Shown in pieces: positions 12,001 to 24,785 of a stretch of DNA of 64,000 nucleotides (the first letter of the stretch is position 1; every line of letters begins with the position of its first letter). The stretch covers positions 124,001-188,000 of the forward strand of contig JANTUC010000009.1 in NCBI GenBank assembly GCA_026873275.1. Direction: 5' to 3'. The notes beneath the pieces are model-generated. The model worked only from the letters and a program-made list of their open reading frames with translations, made no database searches and was not told the DNA's origin. A program made the translations under genes and the position numbers. Source of the DNA: Pseudopithomyces maydicus. Lineage: Eukaryota; Ascomycota; Dothideomycetes; Pleosporales; Didymosphaeriaceae.

Positions 12001-12623
12001 GCCTCGTAGTCTCGCTCCGTATCCGACAGCTGTATCTGCGTCTTCTCTAGTTTTGCCTTGTTCTTTCTCTCTTCCTGGCCCATGACCATGTGTGCCTGTG
12101 CAAGGAAGCCCTTGATCTTAAGGCAGTCGTTCTCGTACCGGTCGCGTGCCTTGTTGACGGAATTTGTCTGCTGCATCTTCATCTTAAGCAGCTTCTCAAT
12201 CCCATTCTGCACAATTTTCCGTCGCTCTTTCATACCTCCGGCAAAAGCTTGGAGAGGTTCCTCTAGCTCCGTCTTCATCTGGTGTGCCACGCTTTGATGT
12301 GCCTTGCCCATCGACTCGACCTCGGCGCGGATTACGTCAAACGACATGCGCAGCGTTCCCGCCTCTGACGATCCCAGTGGTTTTCGAGAGAGATTGAGCA
12401 ACTTGCGCGAGTACTCTTCTTCGATGGCGCCGCGGGCGGCGTAGAAGGACTTGAGTTCGTCTGATGTGATTTTGGCATTGTGCATGCGCTCGAGCATGGG
12501 AGAGACGCCGGCGTCATCTTTGCCCCAGAAATTGTTGGCAACTGTTTCCTGTTAGCTGCTTTCGTATGTCTGAGCCCATGTGGACGCACATGAGAGCGTT
12601 ACTGAGGGCGGCTCTGCCGCCAT
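9064..12623 (-). CDS. F-BAR and SH3 domain cytokinesis scaffold (Cdc15/Imp2/Hof1 type; frame broken)
   Basis: Membrane-curving scaffold expected at the septum, linking plasma membrane to the actomyosin ring. Exons are 12590-12623, 11937-12541, 9337-11885 and 9064-9233; introns are 12542-12589, 11886-11936 and 9234-9336. The first exons encode the F-BAR domain (FANNFWGKDDAGV, then helices containing ERMHNAKITSDEL). A long disordered centre is rich in Pro, Gln and Ser and holds an expanded QPP repeat. The last exon encodes an SH3 domain (AMYLYAAQ, then EELTFAKGD, DDGWWEAE and VPSNYL) ending at the stop at 9064. The summed exon length is out of frame near 10608-10626, where two short C runs lie; either two missing bases or one extra base would fix it. 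No plausible intron spans the site. Restored length is about 1119 residues. Confidence 0.88.
10060..10270. repeat. QPP-coding minisatellite inside F-BAR gene
   Basis: A 15-bp unit (GTTGCTGCGGTGGCT and variants on the plus strand) is repeated more than a dozen times. On the coding minus strand it encodes runs of Gln-Gln-Pro-Pro with occasional Lys or Arg. The unit keeps the frame, so copy number can vary without breaking the gene. The plus-strand Val/Ala-rich and Leu/Trp-rich frames across it are shadows. Confidence 0.9.
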
Positions 12624-13876
12624 GGCGCTTTTGGTTTGCAGGTAGCGTGCAGAGCGAGCGGGCGGGGACGGTGACGGCAACTGCGATCAGATAGCAGCGA
12701 GAGGAAGCACAAGTGCAGCAGCAATGTAGCTGTGTTCTCTAAGACTAGGAATGTGCGGTGTACTTTGTGAGCTGGTGCCGTGTGGGGCAGGGATGCGGGA
12801 TGCGCGCTGCGGAGAACCGTGTTTACTAGTCTTGTTGTTGGTGGAGCAACCACCACACAGCTCGTGGGCTTGCCAGGCTACGAGCGCCATCACCAGACAC
12901 ACTGACGGCACCGTGCATCGCTTATAGCATATCCATGATTGGTCATGGTAGTGATGCATGGGAAAGCTTGCTCTTTGCTGAGACCCTGGAGGCTGGAGCA
13001 GCATCGCTACGACAGACACGATCATGCTGCTTCCCAAATGAAGACGCCTTCATCGGTCCCAAGACTAGGTATAGGAACGAAACACAACCAGCAGCTACAC
13101 ATTTGCAGTGTTATGTTGTGCTTCTACTGTGTACCGTACCAATTACCCACTTGTCCATTGTTATGCAGCCTCCACTCGACCCTCTGTACTCACGCTTCCA
13201 CAGCGCACAGAACAGGCAATCCGCTTTGAGCTCCAACAATCTATATTACATCATACAAGATGCATGACGAACAATGCAACAATCCTATTATAAGAGCGCA
13301 TGCCCACCAGATATATGCAGGGCGGGGATAGTGCAGGCGGCGGTGGCGAAAGCGGATGTCATGCCAGCACTGCAGCCTGGAGCAGTTGAGCTTTCCTGGC
13401 GTTCAATATCCGCCCAATGGCACCAGCAATGCGTAAAGCATGGCTCCTACACAGCACAGTAGAGTCAAGGGACAGCTGGCATTGGGATCTGGCAGATAGC
13501 TAACGCGTGGCGGCGAAAAACGCTGGGGAGCAGGGGCCTCCTTCGGAGCAGGCACTCCTCCCACTGGAGAGGCACAGCTGCACCATGTCGTTTCCAACGC
13601 GGCCGTCGCGTTCGAAGCAAGGCAGGACGTGTAGCATAGCGAATCTAGCTTCAAATATCCTGGGCACCGTGAATGTTCCACTAAGACATTGTCCCGCTGG
13701 CCGTCCAGGCATTCGTGCTAGCTCGCCGCCCCCAGCACCTACTCGAGTGCCAAGCCAGGCGGTTCGGCTGCTTTGGCGGGACATTCGCGACTCACCAAGA
13801 TATATCCAGCATCTCCCCTACCTCGACCCATCCCCTACACGGCCGCCCGCGCGCTGCTCATGGAAACGCCATCTAG
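12624..13876. other. Divergent promoter region between F-BAR gene and NOT1
   Basis: A 1.25-kb region lies between two divergently transcribed housekeeping genes and must hold both promoters. No conserved coding segment, repeat or RNA gene is seen. Short open frames on both strands have no recognisable content. Confidence 0.6.
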
Positions 13877-16800
13877 ATGAGCAGCAACCAAACGCCCTGG
13901 GGCCCTCCGAGACACCACCAGAGCACACGCCTAACCCCAATCTCCACCGCAGTCGCCCACGAGCAGCGCAACACCCCCTCGCCCAGCGGCTCGCGTCCAA
14001 CCTTCTCTCCAGCAACGTCCAACTTCCCATCGCTGCCGCTGTCCTCGTCGCGTCACGTCGGGAGCCGCAAGTCGTCGGCTGCCTCGTCGACCTCGTCGCC
14101 CTTCTCGCCCTCACACGCCGGACAGCAGCCCCCGGTCGGCCAGCTGCTGTCCTCCCGGGTGCGGACAATAACGTCACAGCAGCCCTCGCAACTGGCCTCC
14201 GCCGCCGCCGCAGCAGGCGGTGTGTCGAGCAGCGGCGGAGGGGCCCCCAGGCTAGTGCGCGCCTCGCCTTCACTTTCAACCTCTAGCACCGTGGGCTCGC
14301 CGAGCACATCTACCAACCCCGCCAGCGCGTCGGCGCATAACCAGAATCTCTCGCGCATAGTCATCGCGCAGGTCTTCCTCCTGCTCAGCCAGTTTGGACC
14401 CGTCAAGGACGACAAAGATCGCACCAAGTGGGAGACCCAGGCAGAGCAGATTCGGAAGGTACGTCCCCTCTCTTTTCCCACCCCCGGCCTCACGCCCTGC
14501 AGCCTTCTCAGAGGCTACTTCTTCTTACAATATTGACCCTATGCCTATACAGCTAGTCGACTCGAACGGGATGGAGGTCTTCTCCAAGTATTTCCGCCGT
14601 CTGTTGCAGAACAATGCCCCGCACATTTTCTCAACGGGCGGCCGCAGCATAGAACCCAATGGCAACTACCAGCTGCTTGTCACCGAAATGCACAAGCTGC
14701 AGACAGACCCTGACCAAGCTCTCAAAATCGCCGAGTCGCTCAATTCACCTGAGGGTGACCTGTTCCGTGACTTCGACCTCTCCACCTTCATCGCTCACTT
14801 TCAGCTCGACTTATCCTCACAAGCTATGCTTGCGGCCGCGTGCAAGCTGGGCAACAATGCAGAGCTGAGGGCACGAGGCAGGTCTTTCAAGTTCACGTGC
14901 ACACGCGCAAGCATTGCTGACTATTGCTAGCTGATGCCATTCTTGGCGCGATGATTGACGATCTCCTTTTATCTATCGCGCGTCCCGACCCATCGCAGCT
15001 GCCAGACAACCCCGCATACCTTGCTGCCCTCATTCACAACCTTCTCCAGTCCCCGCCATCCGACTGGACTGAAGAGAGCACGAACAAGCTGCTTGCTGCT
15101 CTGCAATACCGGTACCAGAGCCTGCAACGTCAGATGCCGAATGAGATAGAAGTTGCTTTGCAGCTGGTCGAGCTCTCAAATGCTTCGCAGAATCCCCTGG
15201 TGAAGCTCATCCAGACCGCTGGACCTCGTGGCACCGATTCCGTAGAGTCATGTAAAGAAACACTCGCCGCAGCTGAGGCACGGGACATTAGCTACCAGCA
15301 AGTTGCAAATGTGCTGGTGTTCTTGGCTATGTCTTCGGGCTACAATGCCAAGAACTTCGTGGCAGCTCTGCGAGAACATCGAACGGGCCAGCGAATTGAA
15401 TGGCAGGAGGTCGTGCACGCCTTTGATCGTGAGAATTTGCGGGTGTCTAAACCGCAATTCCTTACCATCTACCACGCTCTTCTCCCTATTGCGCAAGATA
15501 CGGACAATTTCGATATTCAGCTTTTATGGGGTGGGGCTTGGCAAAACGAACTTACACAACTGAGCTTCCTGTCCCGCTTCCTCGAATGCACACCTGAAGA
15601 GCTTGACGTTACGCAGATCCCTAGGCTTCGAACATCGTTTTCTTCGGCGACCTTCGAGAATGCACCCCCAGAAGTCAAGGCAATCGCGGACCAGGCAATG
15701 ATGCACCCGTATGTATCACTGGATGCCACCAGGGCCCTGTTTGGAATGATCTTCCGCTCACAGGAATCGTATAATGATGCTAACTTGCTTGGAATCCCGG
15801 ACGCTGTGATCAATCCTCACACGGCTGAATTCCTTGTTGCAGCTGCGGGAGTATCCAAACCTCTAGGAGCGTTGCAGGATCAGGCCCTGAAGCAGCTCTT
15901 TGATCCTTACTTCTGGAGAAAGCTCACGCGACATGAATTCGTTATCTATGGACTATGGCAACAAGACCCCCAATGGCTTATAGGTCGATTCAACGAGGCC
16001 TATAACAACGAGAACATGTCCATCACTATCATTCTTCAGCATGTCCAACAGTTTGGTTGGCTAGAGCAGCTGATCCGCAGTAACACTGACCTCAGCTTGG
16101 ACCTGGCAGCACAAGCCCACGCTCAGGGATTGTTTCAAATCGAGCCCTGGTTGCATGAGACCCACAAACAAGGCGGCAACATCTTCAGCAGGATCTTGCA
16201 GAACTTCCTCAATGCTAGAGCAAATGATGAAATGCAACGTTCACGTAACGACGGACACATGCCGACCAGCCTACCACTACCAGTAAAGACAGTCTATCCA
16301 ATTCTTTGGTTCCTGGCCGATTGTGGCGGGCTCAGTGACGAAGACCTCATGATACTACAACGAGGGTGTATTCAGGCATATCCTCGACTGATCAATTACG
16401 GCGAAGGCGTCGACGACATCATCGACACAAATGGACAGAACGGCAATGCACTCCCCGAAGAAGCGGACAAGAAGATGCAAGAACATTTTAAGAATATGTA
16501 CAGCAGCGAGAGCGACGTCCGGGAGATTATCACTGTCTTGAAGAAGTACAAAGAGTCGCGAGACCCGGCTGAGCAAGACTTATTCGCTTGCATGATCCAT
16601 GGACTCTTCGATGAATACAACTGTTTTGGCGAGTATCCACTGGAAGCTCTTGCGACCACCGCGGTTCTGTTCGGAGGCATCATCAACTACAACCTGCTTT
16701 CACGACTGGCTCTTCGTGTCGGCTTATCCATGGTACTGGAAGCCGTTCAAGACTACCGCCCCGATGATTCCATGTACAAGTTCGGCTTACAAGCGCTGAT

Positions 16801-19800
16801 TCATTACTCGCCTCGGCTTCACGAATGGCCCAACTACTGTGAAGAGCTGTTAAATATTCCGGGCCTCCAAGGTACTGAGATTTATACCAAGGCTGAAGAA
16901 GTAGTGCGATCCCAGTTGGGCGAGGTAAATGGTAACTCCCAAAACGGTGTGGGTCTGACCAACGGCAACCATGTGGATGAACAACTACAGTCCGAATCTA
17001 CTGTACCCAAGTTCACTTGCCTTCACGTGGACCCTCCCTTCGACCTGAATTATATGAAGATCCTGATGAGGAAGTCCAAGATCGTGTTTTGTTTGTTCTT
17101 AACAATGTATCTGAACGCAATCTGCAAGACAAGATTCGGGATCTTACCGGAGCTGTAGAGGAAAGGCATCACCAGTGGTTCGCGAATTATCTTGTCGAAG
17201 AACGTGCCAAGATGCAACCCAACTTCCAACAACTCTACCTTGACATGCTGGAACTTTTCAATGACAGGATCCTTTGGGCCGAAGTTTTACGCGAAACCTA
17301 TGTCGTTGTGGTCAGCATGCTAAACAGCGAAGGGCCTCTTGGCTCAACGGAGCGTGGCCACCTCAAGAACCTAGGAGGTTGGCTTGGGTCGCTCACCATT
17401 GCGCGGAATCAACCTATCAAATTCCGTAACATCTCCTTCAAAGACCTGCTTATTGAAGGTTTTGCCACGGATAGACTATTGCTTGTGATCCCCTTCACAT
17501 GCAAAGTTCTCGCACAAGCCGCCAAATCTCCCATCTTCCAGCCTCCTAATCCATGGCTCATGGAAATATTAAGCGTCCTTAAGGAGCTGTATGAGCATGC
17601 CGAGCTGAAGCTGAATCAGAAATTTGAGATCGAAGTTCTTTGCAAAGGGCTGAACATTGACCCCAAGGACATCGAGCCGTCGACTTGCATCCGAATGAGG
17701 CCCCCAGTGGAGGAGGAGTACATTGGTCAGATGCCACCACCTGATGGCCTTGAAGCATTCGGTGATATGAGTGGCCTGTTGGGCATTCAGCGAGTTCGGG
17801 GTCCCAGCGAACGGTTCTCATCCGCTGCTATCACTGCTGCCCTGCCCGACTTCCGTCCTCAGCTTCAGTATCCTCCTTCGAGCACAAATGTTGTGCCGCA
17901 CAGCACTATCAAGAAGATTTTCGAAACCGCTGTGCAACAAGCTATTCAGGAGATCATTGCGCCTGTTGTTGAGCGTTCCGTTACTATCGCTGCCATCTCA
18001 ACATCGCAACTTGTTAGCAAGGATTTCGCTCTTGAGCCCGATGAAGATAAGTTGCGCAATGCGGCCTATACGGTTGTCAAGTCACTATCTGGAGCGTTGG
18101 CGCTGGTCACTTGCAAAGAGCCCTTACGAATGAGCATTCAAAACAACATCCGTGTAATGGCCCGCGACCTCCCTGAGCAAGCCATACCTGAAGGTCATGT
18201 GGTCATGTTTGTGAACGACAACTTGGACCTTGTTTGCAACACAGTGGAACAAGCTGCTGAGGTGTCATCGCGAACAGAGATTGACCAGCAGATCCAAGAC
18301 GCCATCCAAGCTCGTCAGGACTACCGCCAACAACGTACCAACGAGCCTTTCAAGGACGCTGCTATCAGTCCTTGGGCGTTCTATATTCCCGAGCCGTACA
18401 AGCAAACCACCGGAGGTCTCAACCGAGAGCAACTTGCCATCTACGAAGAATTCGGTAGACAATCACGCGGTGCACCTCACGCCAACAACGTGTCACAAGA
18501 CAGTGGACGACAACTGCCCGATGTGCTGCAAGATCAATTTGCCACTGTTGCAAATTTGCCTACACCTGCCGCTGCCCCGGCTGAACCACGCCAGGCTGCC
18601 CAGCAACCTCGACTCCAGAGTCTGCAGGCCGCTCATGCTCCACCAGCCCAGCAAATCAACGGCTACATGGAGCCCACTGGGTTGGATCGTGGGTGGCGTG
18701 GCATAGAGGAACTGCTGAGCGATATGATGCGCCAGATCAAGGAAGCCACAGAAGAGCGCATTGGTGATCTGCAGCCAACGAATCCTGTTCATCATACCTT
18801 CGAGCAGCTCCTGTCCCAGGTCGCATTTGCGGGCCCCAACAAAGAGACTTGGGCTTTCCGCATTGCTGGTCAGGTCACAAATCACCTTTTCTCTGACAGC
18901 CTCAGTAGGTTAGAGATTGAGACACTAGCGCATCTACTAAGCAGCCTGTGCGAGATGTCAGTGTCGACCTCTAGGCAGGTGTTGATGTGGCTTGCAACCC
19001 TGAATGACGACGATCGCATTTTGAATGCTAATGTGATGGTGGCTCTGATGGAAGTTGGATTGATGGACATGCGCAAACTTAACACCATCCTCGCAAAGGC
19101 AATTCAGGAACGTCGTCTTGCTGCGCTTGAAATGCTCTCCTCTCTTATGGATGAGATACTATTGAACGAACACCCAAGTGCTTTCCGGGCCGACTTTGCC
19201 CTATCCATCGATGCACTTACCAACTGGCTGGCTGAGGACCCTACTTTGGACATCGGCAAGGCGCTGCTGACCAAGCTACGCATCGACACATCGGAACAAG
19301 AGCTGACTCCTCCCTCCACTGGACAGAAAGATCAACTGGAGTACATTTTCGATGAATGGATCCACCTTCAACATCCCGACACCCCAAAGAAGTCGATCGC
19401 CGCCTTCATCTACCAGCTACATGTACAGCAAGTGATCAAGAGCCCCGAGGAATCCATCGAGTTCTTCCGAGCCTGCATTGATGCCTCCGTCGCTTCGTAC
19501 GGACATGAACAGTCACTTCCATATGGTAATGGAAACCCTGATACCGCCACCGTCAAGATCGATGCGCTTGCCAAACTTATTGTGGATTTGATCGTCTATC
19601 AAGGCGAACAACCTGGAGCAGTTAAGGAGAGCAAGGCAAAGTACCTCGACCAAGTCCTGTTGGTTGTGATCCTTGTTCTAAACAGCTACCTCGGCCGTGG
19701 TGAAAGTTCAGGAGCGCGCGGAGACGCTGAGCTCTTCAGCCAGAAAGTTTTCTTCCGGTTGTTCTCCTCGATCCTTTTCGAGCTCACCGATGCCGCCAAA

Positions 19801-20953
19801 GACGATACATTTGCTGGCTTCAAGGGCGAGATTTTCCTCGTCGTTGCGAAGGCTTTTCTGATCCTCCAACCGACGCACTTCCCAAGGTTCGCCTTCTCTT
19901 GGTTGACTCTGATCTCTCACCGCATCTTTGTCCCAGCAATGTTGGAAGAAAACCCTTCTCAGGGTTGGGAGATATTTGCACAGCTCGTGGAAGCACTTCT
20001 CGTGTTCACGGGACAGATCGTGCGACCCCAGCAGGAGACTATCATGGCTCAGACCTACTACCGTGGTGTGCTACGTGTACTCCTTGTCATCCACCATGAC
20101 TACCCTGAGTTCCTTGCGGAGAACCATTTCCGCTTCTGCAATAGCATTCCCATGCATTGCACACAGCTGCGCAACCTCATCGTCAGCGCTTATCCCTCAA
20201 ACATCCTTGAGATGCCAGATCCTTTTGCGACTGGTGTGAAGGTCGACCGCCTTGATGATAGTCGTCAAGCACCTACTATCCGTGGCGACATTGACAAGAT
20301 GCTCAGTGACGCCAACATCAAAGGCACCATTGATGCTTCCCTGCGTTCCGAACCCAAGGCTCAAGATGTTGAACAGATTTGCAACGCTGTCTACTATGAT
20401 GAGCCTAAGCCCGCTGGTTTCGAAGCCGATGCCACAACTGCCGATCCAGCACTGATCCATGCCATCACTCTGTACATCGGAACTAGTGCACTTAATATGC
20501 AGGGCACAAAAGGGCCAATCTTTGATAGCTCTATCCCAGCAGTCAAGTTGATCGAGAAGCTGGCCCAAGAGCTCCGTCCAGAGGCTAAGTTCCACTTCAT
20601 CAGTGCTATCGCTAACCAGTTACGCTGGCCCAACTCGCACACGCAGTACTTCAGTTGCGCGCTTCTCCACTTGTTCTCCACCGACAACGAAGACGTGAAG
20701 CATACCATCACGCGCGTATTCATGGAACGCCTGCTGGTGCACCGACCGCACCCGTGGGGTCTCATTATCACTCTCCTCGAGATTCTGAAGAACCGCACCT
20801 ATGCTTTCTGGGATTTGCCATTCGTCAAGGCCGCACCAGAGGTACGTTCCCTCCTCCTTGAACTGATGAATGCAAGCCTCACAGCCGTTTAAGGTCGAGC
20901 GTATTTTCAGCGCCCTCTTCACCAGCCCGCAGCAGAGCCCTCGGCCGGTGTAA
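13877..20953 (+). CDS. NOT1: CCR4-NOT complex scaffold subunit NOT1 (Cdc39-like; frame broken once)
   Basis: Largest subunit of the CCR4-NOT deadenylase complex, which binds the deadenylases and the NOT module in the cytoplasm and nucleus. Exons are 13877-14458, 14553-14877, 14931-20841 and 20894-20953, about 2292 residues. A Ser/Pro-rich N-terminus precedes the conserved core. Recognisable blocks include FKYFRRLL-like and DLSTFIAHFQLD segments early, LYEDPDEEVQDRVLF and FVLNNVSERN in the middle, and the C-terminal NOT1 domain ending with FVKAAPE spliced to VERIFSALF. Intron 2 (14878-14930) has a GC donor. The last intron could end at 20893 (52 bp, preferred) or 20884 (43 bp). The frame breaks at a CCC run (17036-17038) inside a conserved segment, with no intron possible. 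NOT1 is essential in yeasts, so a sequence error is the likelier cause. Confidence 0.95.
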
Positions 20954-23279
20954 AAAGGAAACACATGCGGACGGCAGGCGCACACCACATAAGTTGCTTG
21001 CCTGTCTACCAACATACACGAACACGGCCCGCCGCATACGTATAGGTGGGAACCGGTAATGTCTACTCAGCATTTTCGTGCGTACGGGGTCACGGGTTCA
21101 TTCAGTTATTGCATTGCGAACGTGTAGAGGCGCGTGTTTGGGCCGTGGGCGAGGGCTCGTTTCTCGGCATGCATTCTCCATCCATTGGTCTTTTTGCGAC
21201 GGTCTGTTATATCTGTGTGTCTGTCTGGTGCCGTGGGAAGAGTAAAAAGCACGGCGTTTTATAACGGGTGGACGCGCGGCTTTTTGGGTTGTTTTCTCTT
21301 CTCTCTTTTCTCCCTTTTTTTTTCTTGCTCCTTGGTTTGGTCGAATGCTAGGCGCGATGATGATGGGTGGGTGGGCGGCACGGGTAGGGTATACTGGAGG
21401 AGGGAGGGAGGCAACGAATGGGATGGAACGGGTTTGCCAACTTCGTGTAGAATAGCATTGTAGGAGGGGGATGGGGGAAGGGGTTAGGAAAAGACCGTCC
21501 GGAATGTATGTGTGCGTAGACGACGATGATTGGTTGTTTGCTGCATACGACTCTTTTTGTTTGGGTCAAAACGTGCATATTATGACTAGTACTGTAGGAT
21601 ATCGATAGGGGCGATGAATGATACATGTGGCGTTTGAAAAGATTGTGCCTTTTTTTTTAATTTTGTTTTGTTTTGGTTAAAAGGGTTGGGGTTCGTCATT
21701 GAGCGTGTGTGATGTGTTATGCTCTAAGTGGTGTTGCTACCATGAGTGAGTGGGGTTTTTGTAGTGTAGTGTATGGGGTCGGCCGGACTGTTGATCATTA
21801 TGTCAAGGCCATGGTTAGTTAGTTTGTCCTAGTGATAAGTAGTTGTAAATTATCGATACTAGCACTGCATGATGACTCGTAATAGATACCGTGAAAGGGT
21901 TACTATGCCATCTTATATATACATTTACATATACACCAAAAGGTCGTGGCACGAGCGATGAAGGAGGGATCTACATATTTTGGCATATATACTTAGGCTA
22001 TAAACGCATGTTGTGGCATACATATATGGCGAAGTGTTTCTATATAGCCTTTTCGATCATGGCTCGAAAAAGTGGTATGGAAAAGTGATATGAGGGCGGA
22101 GATTAGGAGGAGGAGGGTGATGGATTTGAAGGCTGGATTAGGTATTAATGTTTTCTATGATATATTTCATTGAATCTAACATTCTTTATTCGTTCCAAAT
22201 AGCCAACCAACCGATTCTAGACAAAGCTGGATACTGGAGACAAAAGCCGCTTGTAGCTGGATTGCCTTATTTGTTTCTCAAAGGATCAGGCTTGGAGATT
22301 CTGAGAGTGAGAGTTTGCTGAACGCCAGGTATAATGGTGACAATGCTCTCTAGATGCAAGGATACGTACGTATGGTGATTTTGGAAAGACCGGGATAACG
22401 TTGAATGCCGCATTTGTCATGTTGTATCAGAATGGAAGAGACAGACGGCGAGTAGAAAAGACCAGTAGAAACAGCTTTGATACTATTTTGAGATTTAGGA
22501 TGACGGACTTATGGCAGCAATGCCAAACGAAATCTCTACCTAAACATCGGAAACGGCAAAAGTCCCGGCGCATAACAACGACAACTGGAACAAGAAGCTG
22601 ATAAAACCTGTAAGATCCGGATAGCATTATACACAGACCAGCACGATTCTATAGAGACTCGGGTGTTTCTAACTCGTAAACGGTAGAATGTTTCCTCCTA
22701 TGCAAGGCCACGACCGAAACCTGTTTGTGTACCTGGTTGACAATGGCGCGACTAGCCCTCTCTGGACATCTGATACACATCGTGTTCACCACCCTGTTAG
22801 AACAGTCTCCAGATTCAAGTCGACCAGACAATTTTAGACAAGTCATCGGTCAGCCCGGCCGATAGCGAGAACCGAATCGTCTGCATTGGGAACTGTCATT
22901 GGTCTGTTCGCGGGTCATGGCGTCCCAAGATGACATGGGAAGGACGGACCACGAGCTTTCCTCAAATAAGCTTTCACGTTGAAACTCCACCTCTCTTACG
23001 CAATCCTCTAGAAACCCCGTTCGGCCTGCGAGTCTCCCCCTACTACCTCCACGTGCGCACGATAATTATAGCCCCATAGGTTCGCTTCGGCCCGTGCCAT
23101 GCAGCCGCCTCGTATTTAGGTCGGCTAGGTCTCGAACGCAGGTAAGCAACTCCGTGCGCGTTGGGTGTAACCGTATTGATGTTCTCGCCCTACAAGTCCG
23201 AACTGAACGCTTCTCATTGATAAGCAAGACAGTACCTAGGGTTTTTGCACCATCAGCCCTCAGGATACAGATTGAAGTC
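20954..23279. other. Intergenic spacer at left border of the cluster
   Basis: A 2.3-kb stretch between NOT1 and the first cluster gene. It is relatively T/G-rich near 21200-21700 (3' UTR and downstream of NOT1) and AT-richer at 21800-22200. All open frames are short and unrecognised. It marks a change from housekeeping genes to accessory genes. Confidence 0.6.
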
Positions 23280-24778
23280 ATGGTTTTCCGTCCACCGATT
23301 GTTTGGGCTCTGCTCAGTCTAGTGTTCTCGCCCGTTGTCAACGGTGCCTTGGATACTTCCTCTCTCTCGCCCTTGCTTTCTTCCCAAGCATCTATCGACA
23401 ACAGCGCGCCGCGATGGAGCGAATATGCAGCACCGGTACCTGGCGCGGTGGTACACGTCGCGAGCGAGGCTGACGTCCAAGCTACGGTACGTTGGATTTG
23501 TTCCCCTTTTCCTCGCTACACTTCTCCTGCCCTTTTGAGCAGGTTTGCCGATACCCATGCTGACATTACGTGAAGGTCAAATGGGCCGTCGGCCGTAATA
23601 TTCGGTTCCTGACACAGAATGGAGGGAACGGATGGGCTACCACTTTCAAGATCGGGTCCAACGACATCATCATCAACCTTGATCGACTCCGCACTATCAC
23701 ATTCAATGGCCAGAAGACCGAAGCAACGGTAGCGGGCGGCGCGCTGATTTCCGACGTTGTTCAGGCTGCCAATTCCAACGGCATACTGGTACCGACAGGT
23801 AGCTGTAACTGTGTTGGATATCTGGGAGCTGTGCTCGGCGGTGGCATCGGAGCATTGCAGGGTCAATATGGCCTCGGAGTCGACGAATTGCTCTCGCTCA
23901 GAGTTGTGCTTGCCAATGGCACAGCTGCAACGGTAACTCCATCATCCAATAGTGACCTCTGGTTTGCTCTGCGTGGAGCAGCTCCCAATTTCGCAATCGT
24001 CACATCAGCCACGGTACGCGCTCACCCAGCACCTGAAGGAGGGCTGCAAGCCTGGGCCGGAAGTCTCATATTCCGGCCTGATCAACTGGAAGCTGTCGTC
24101 CGCGTGGCTGGATCCCTTCCACTGAGTGCGAAAATGGCTCTTACTCTTACCTTCGTCAACCAAGCTGCTGCGAACACTCAGGTCATCATCGCAAGCCCCT
24201 TCTATTTTGGCACACTTGAACAAGGTCGTGCAGCTTTCAAGCCTCTCCTTGACATTGGGCCTGTATCGGATGCCACTGCGATTACACCTTACACTTCCTG
24301 GAATAATGGATCGAACAACGCGTGCGTGAAAGGAGGACGAAGGCCAACCTGGGGAGTGGGACTCGAGCGCATGGACCCAGCCGTGTGGCGACAGGTCTTC
24401 AACGTATGGCTGAGCCTGATCAAAGAACCAGGTGCCGAGCGCAGTAGCATTCTGCTGAACGCATACGCTACCGGTAAAGCTCGATCAGTGTCCGACAGTT
24501 CGAGCGCCGTGCCGTGGAGAAACACCATCAACTTCCACGCATCAATAACTGCATTTTACACAGACGCTTCATTTGATGCTAAAGCATTGGACTACGGAAA
24601 GAAAGCGCGTGCGCTGTGGCGATCCTCAAACACCCAGTGTCCCCAGAAGGTGTACATCAACAACGCGTTCGGCGACGAGACCTCCCCCATCATCTACGGA
24701 TCAAACTATGCAAGACTGACCACCCTGAAACGAAAATTCGACCCCAACGGTCGCTTTAGCCAGTGGTTCCCTATATAG
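23280..24778 (+). CDS. Secreted BBE-type FAD-linked oxidase 1
   Basis: FAD-binding oxidoreductase of the berberine-bridge-enzyme-like (FAD_binding_4) family, 469 residues. Exons are 23280-23486 and 23576-24778 (89-bp intron, GTACGT donor). Residues 1-23 form a signal peptide (hydrophobic core WALLSLVF, then VVNGA). The PP-loop reads TQNGGNGWATTF, where the family usually has a His that binds FAD covalently; here it is Asn. The second covalent site (C-x-x-V-G) is kept in GSCNCVGYLGAVLGGG. The C-terminus ends NYARLTTLKRKFDPNGRFSQWFP, typical of the family. Such enzymes oxidise or couple aromatic or alkaloid substrates. The gene ends 7 bp from the stop of the convergent PKS gene, supporting cluster membership. 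A close paralogue lies at 43004-44488. Confidence 0.92.
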
Positions 24779-24785
24779 GTGGACA

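Noticed and set aside
13507..14286. 259-codon plus frame overlapping the NOT1 start
   Set aside because: It is an alternate frame of NOT1 exon 1; the NOT1 frame continues into conserved domains.
14882..14930. GT donor for NOT1 intron 2
   Set aside because: It gives an in-frame stop directly after the junction; the GC donor 4 bp earlier keeps the frame.
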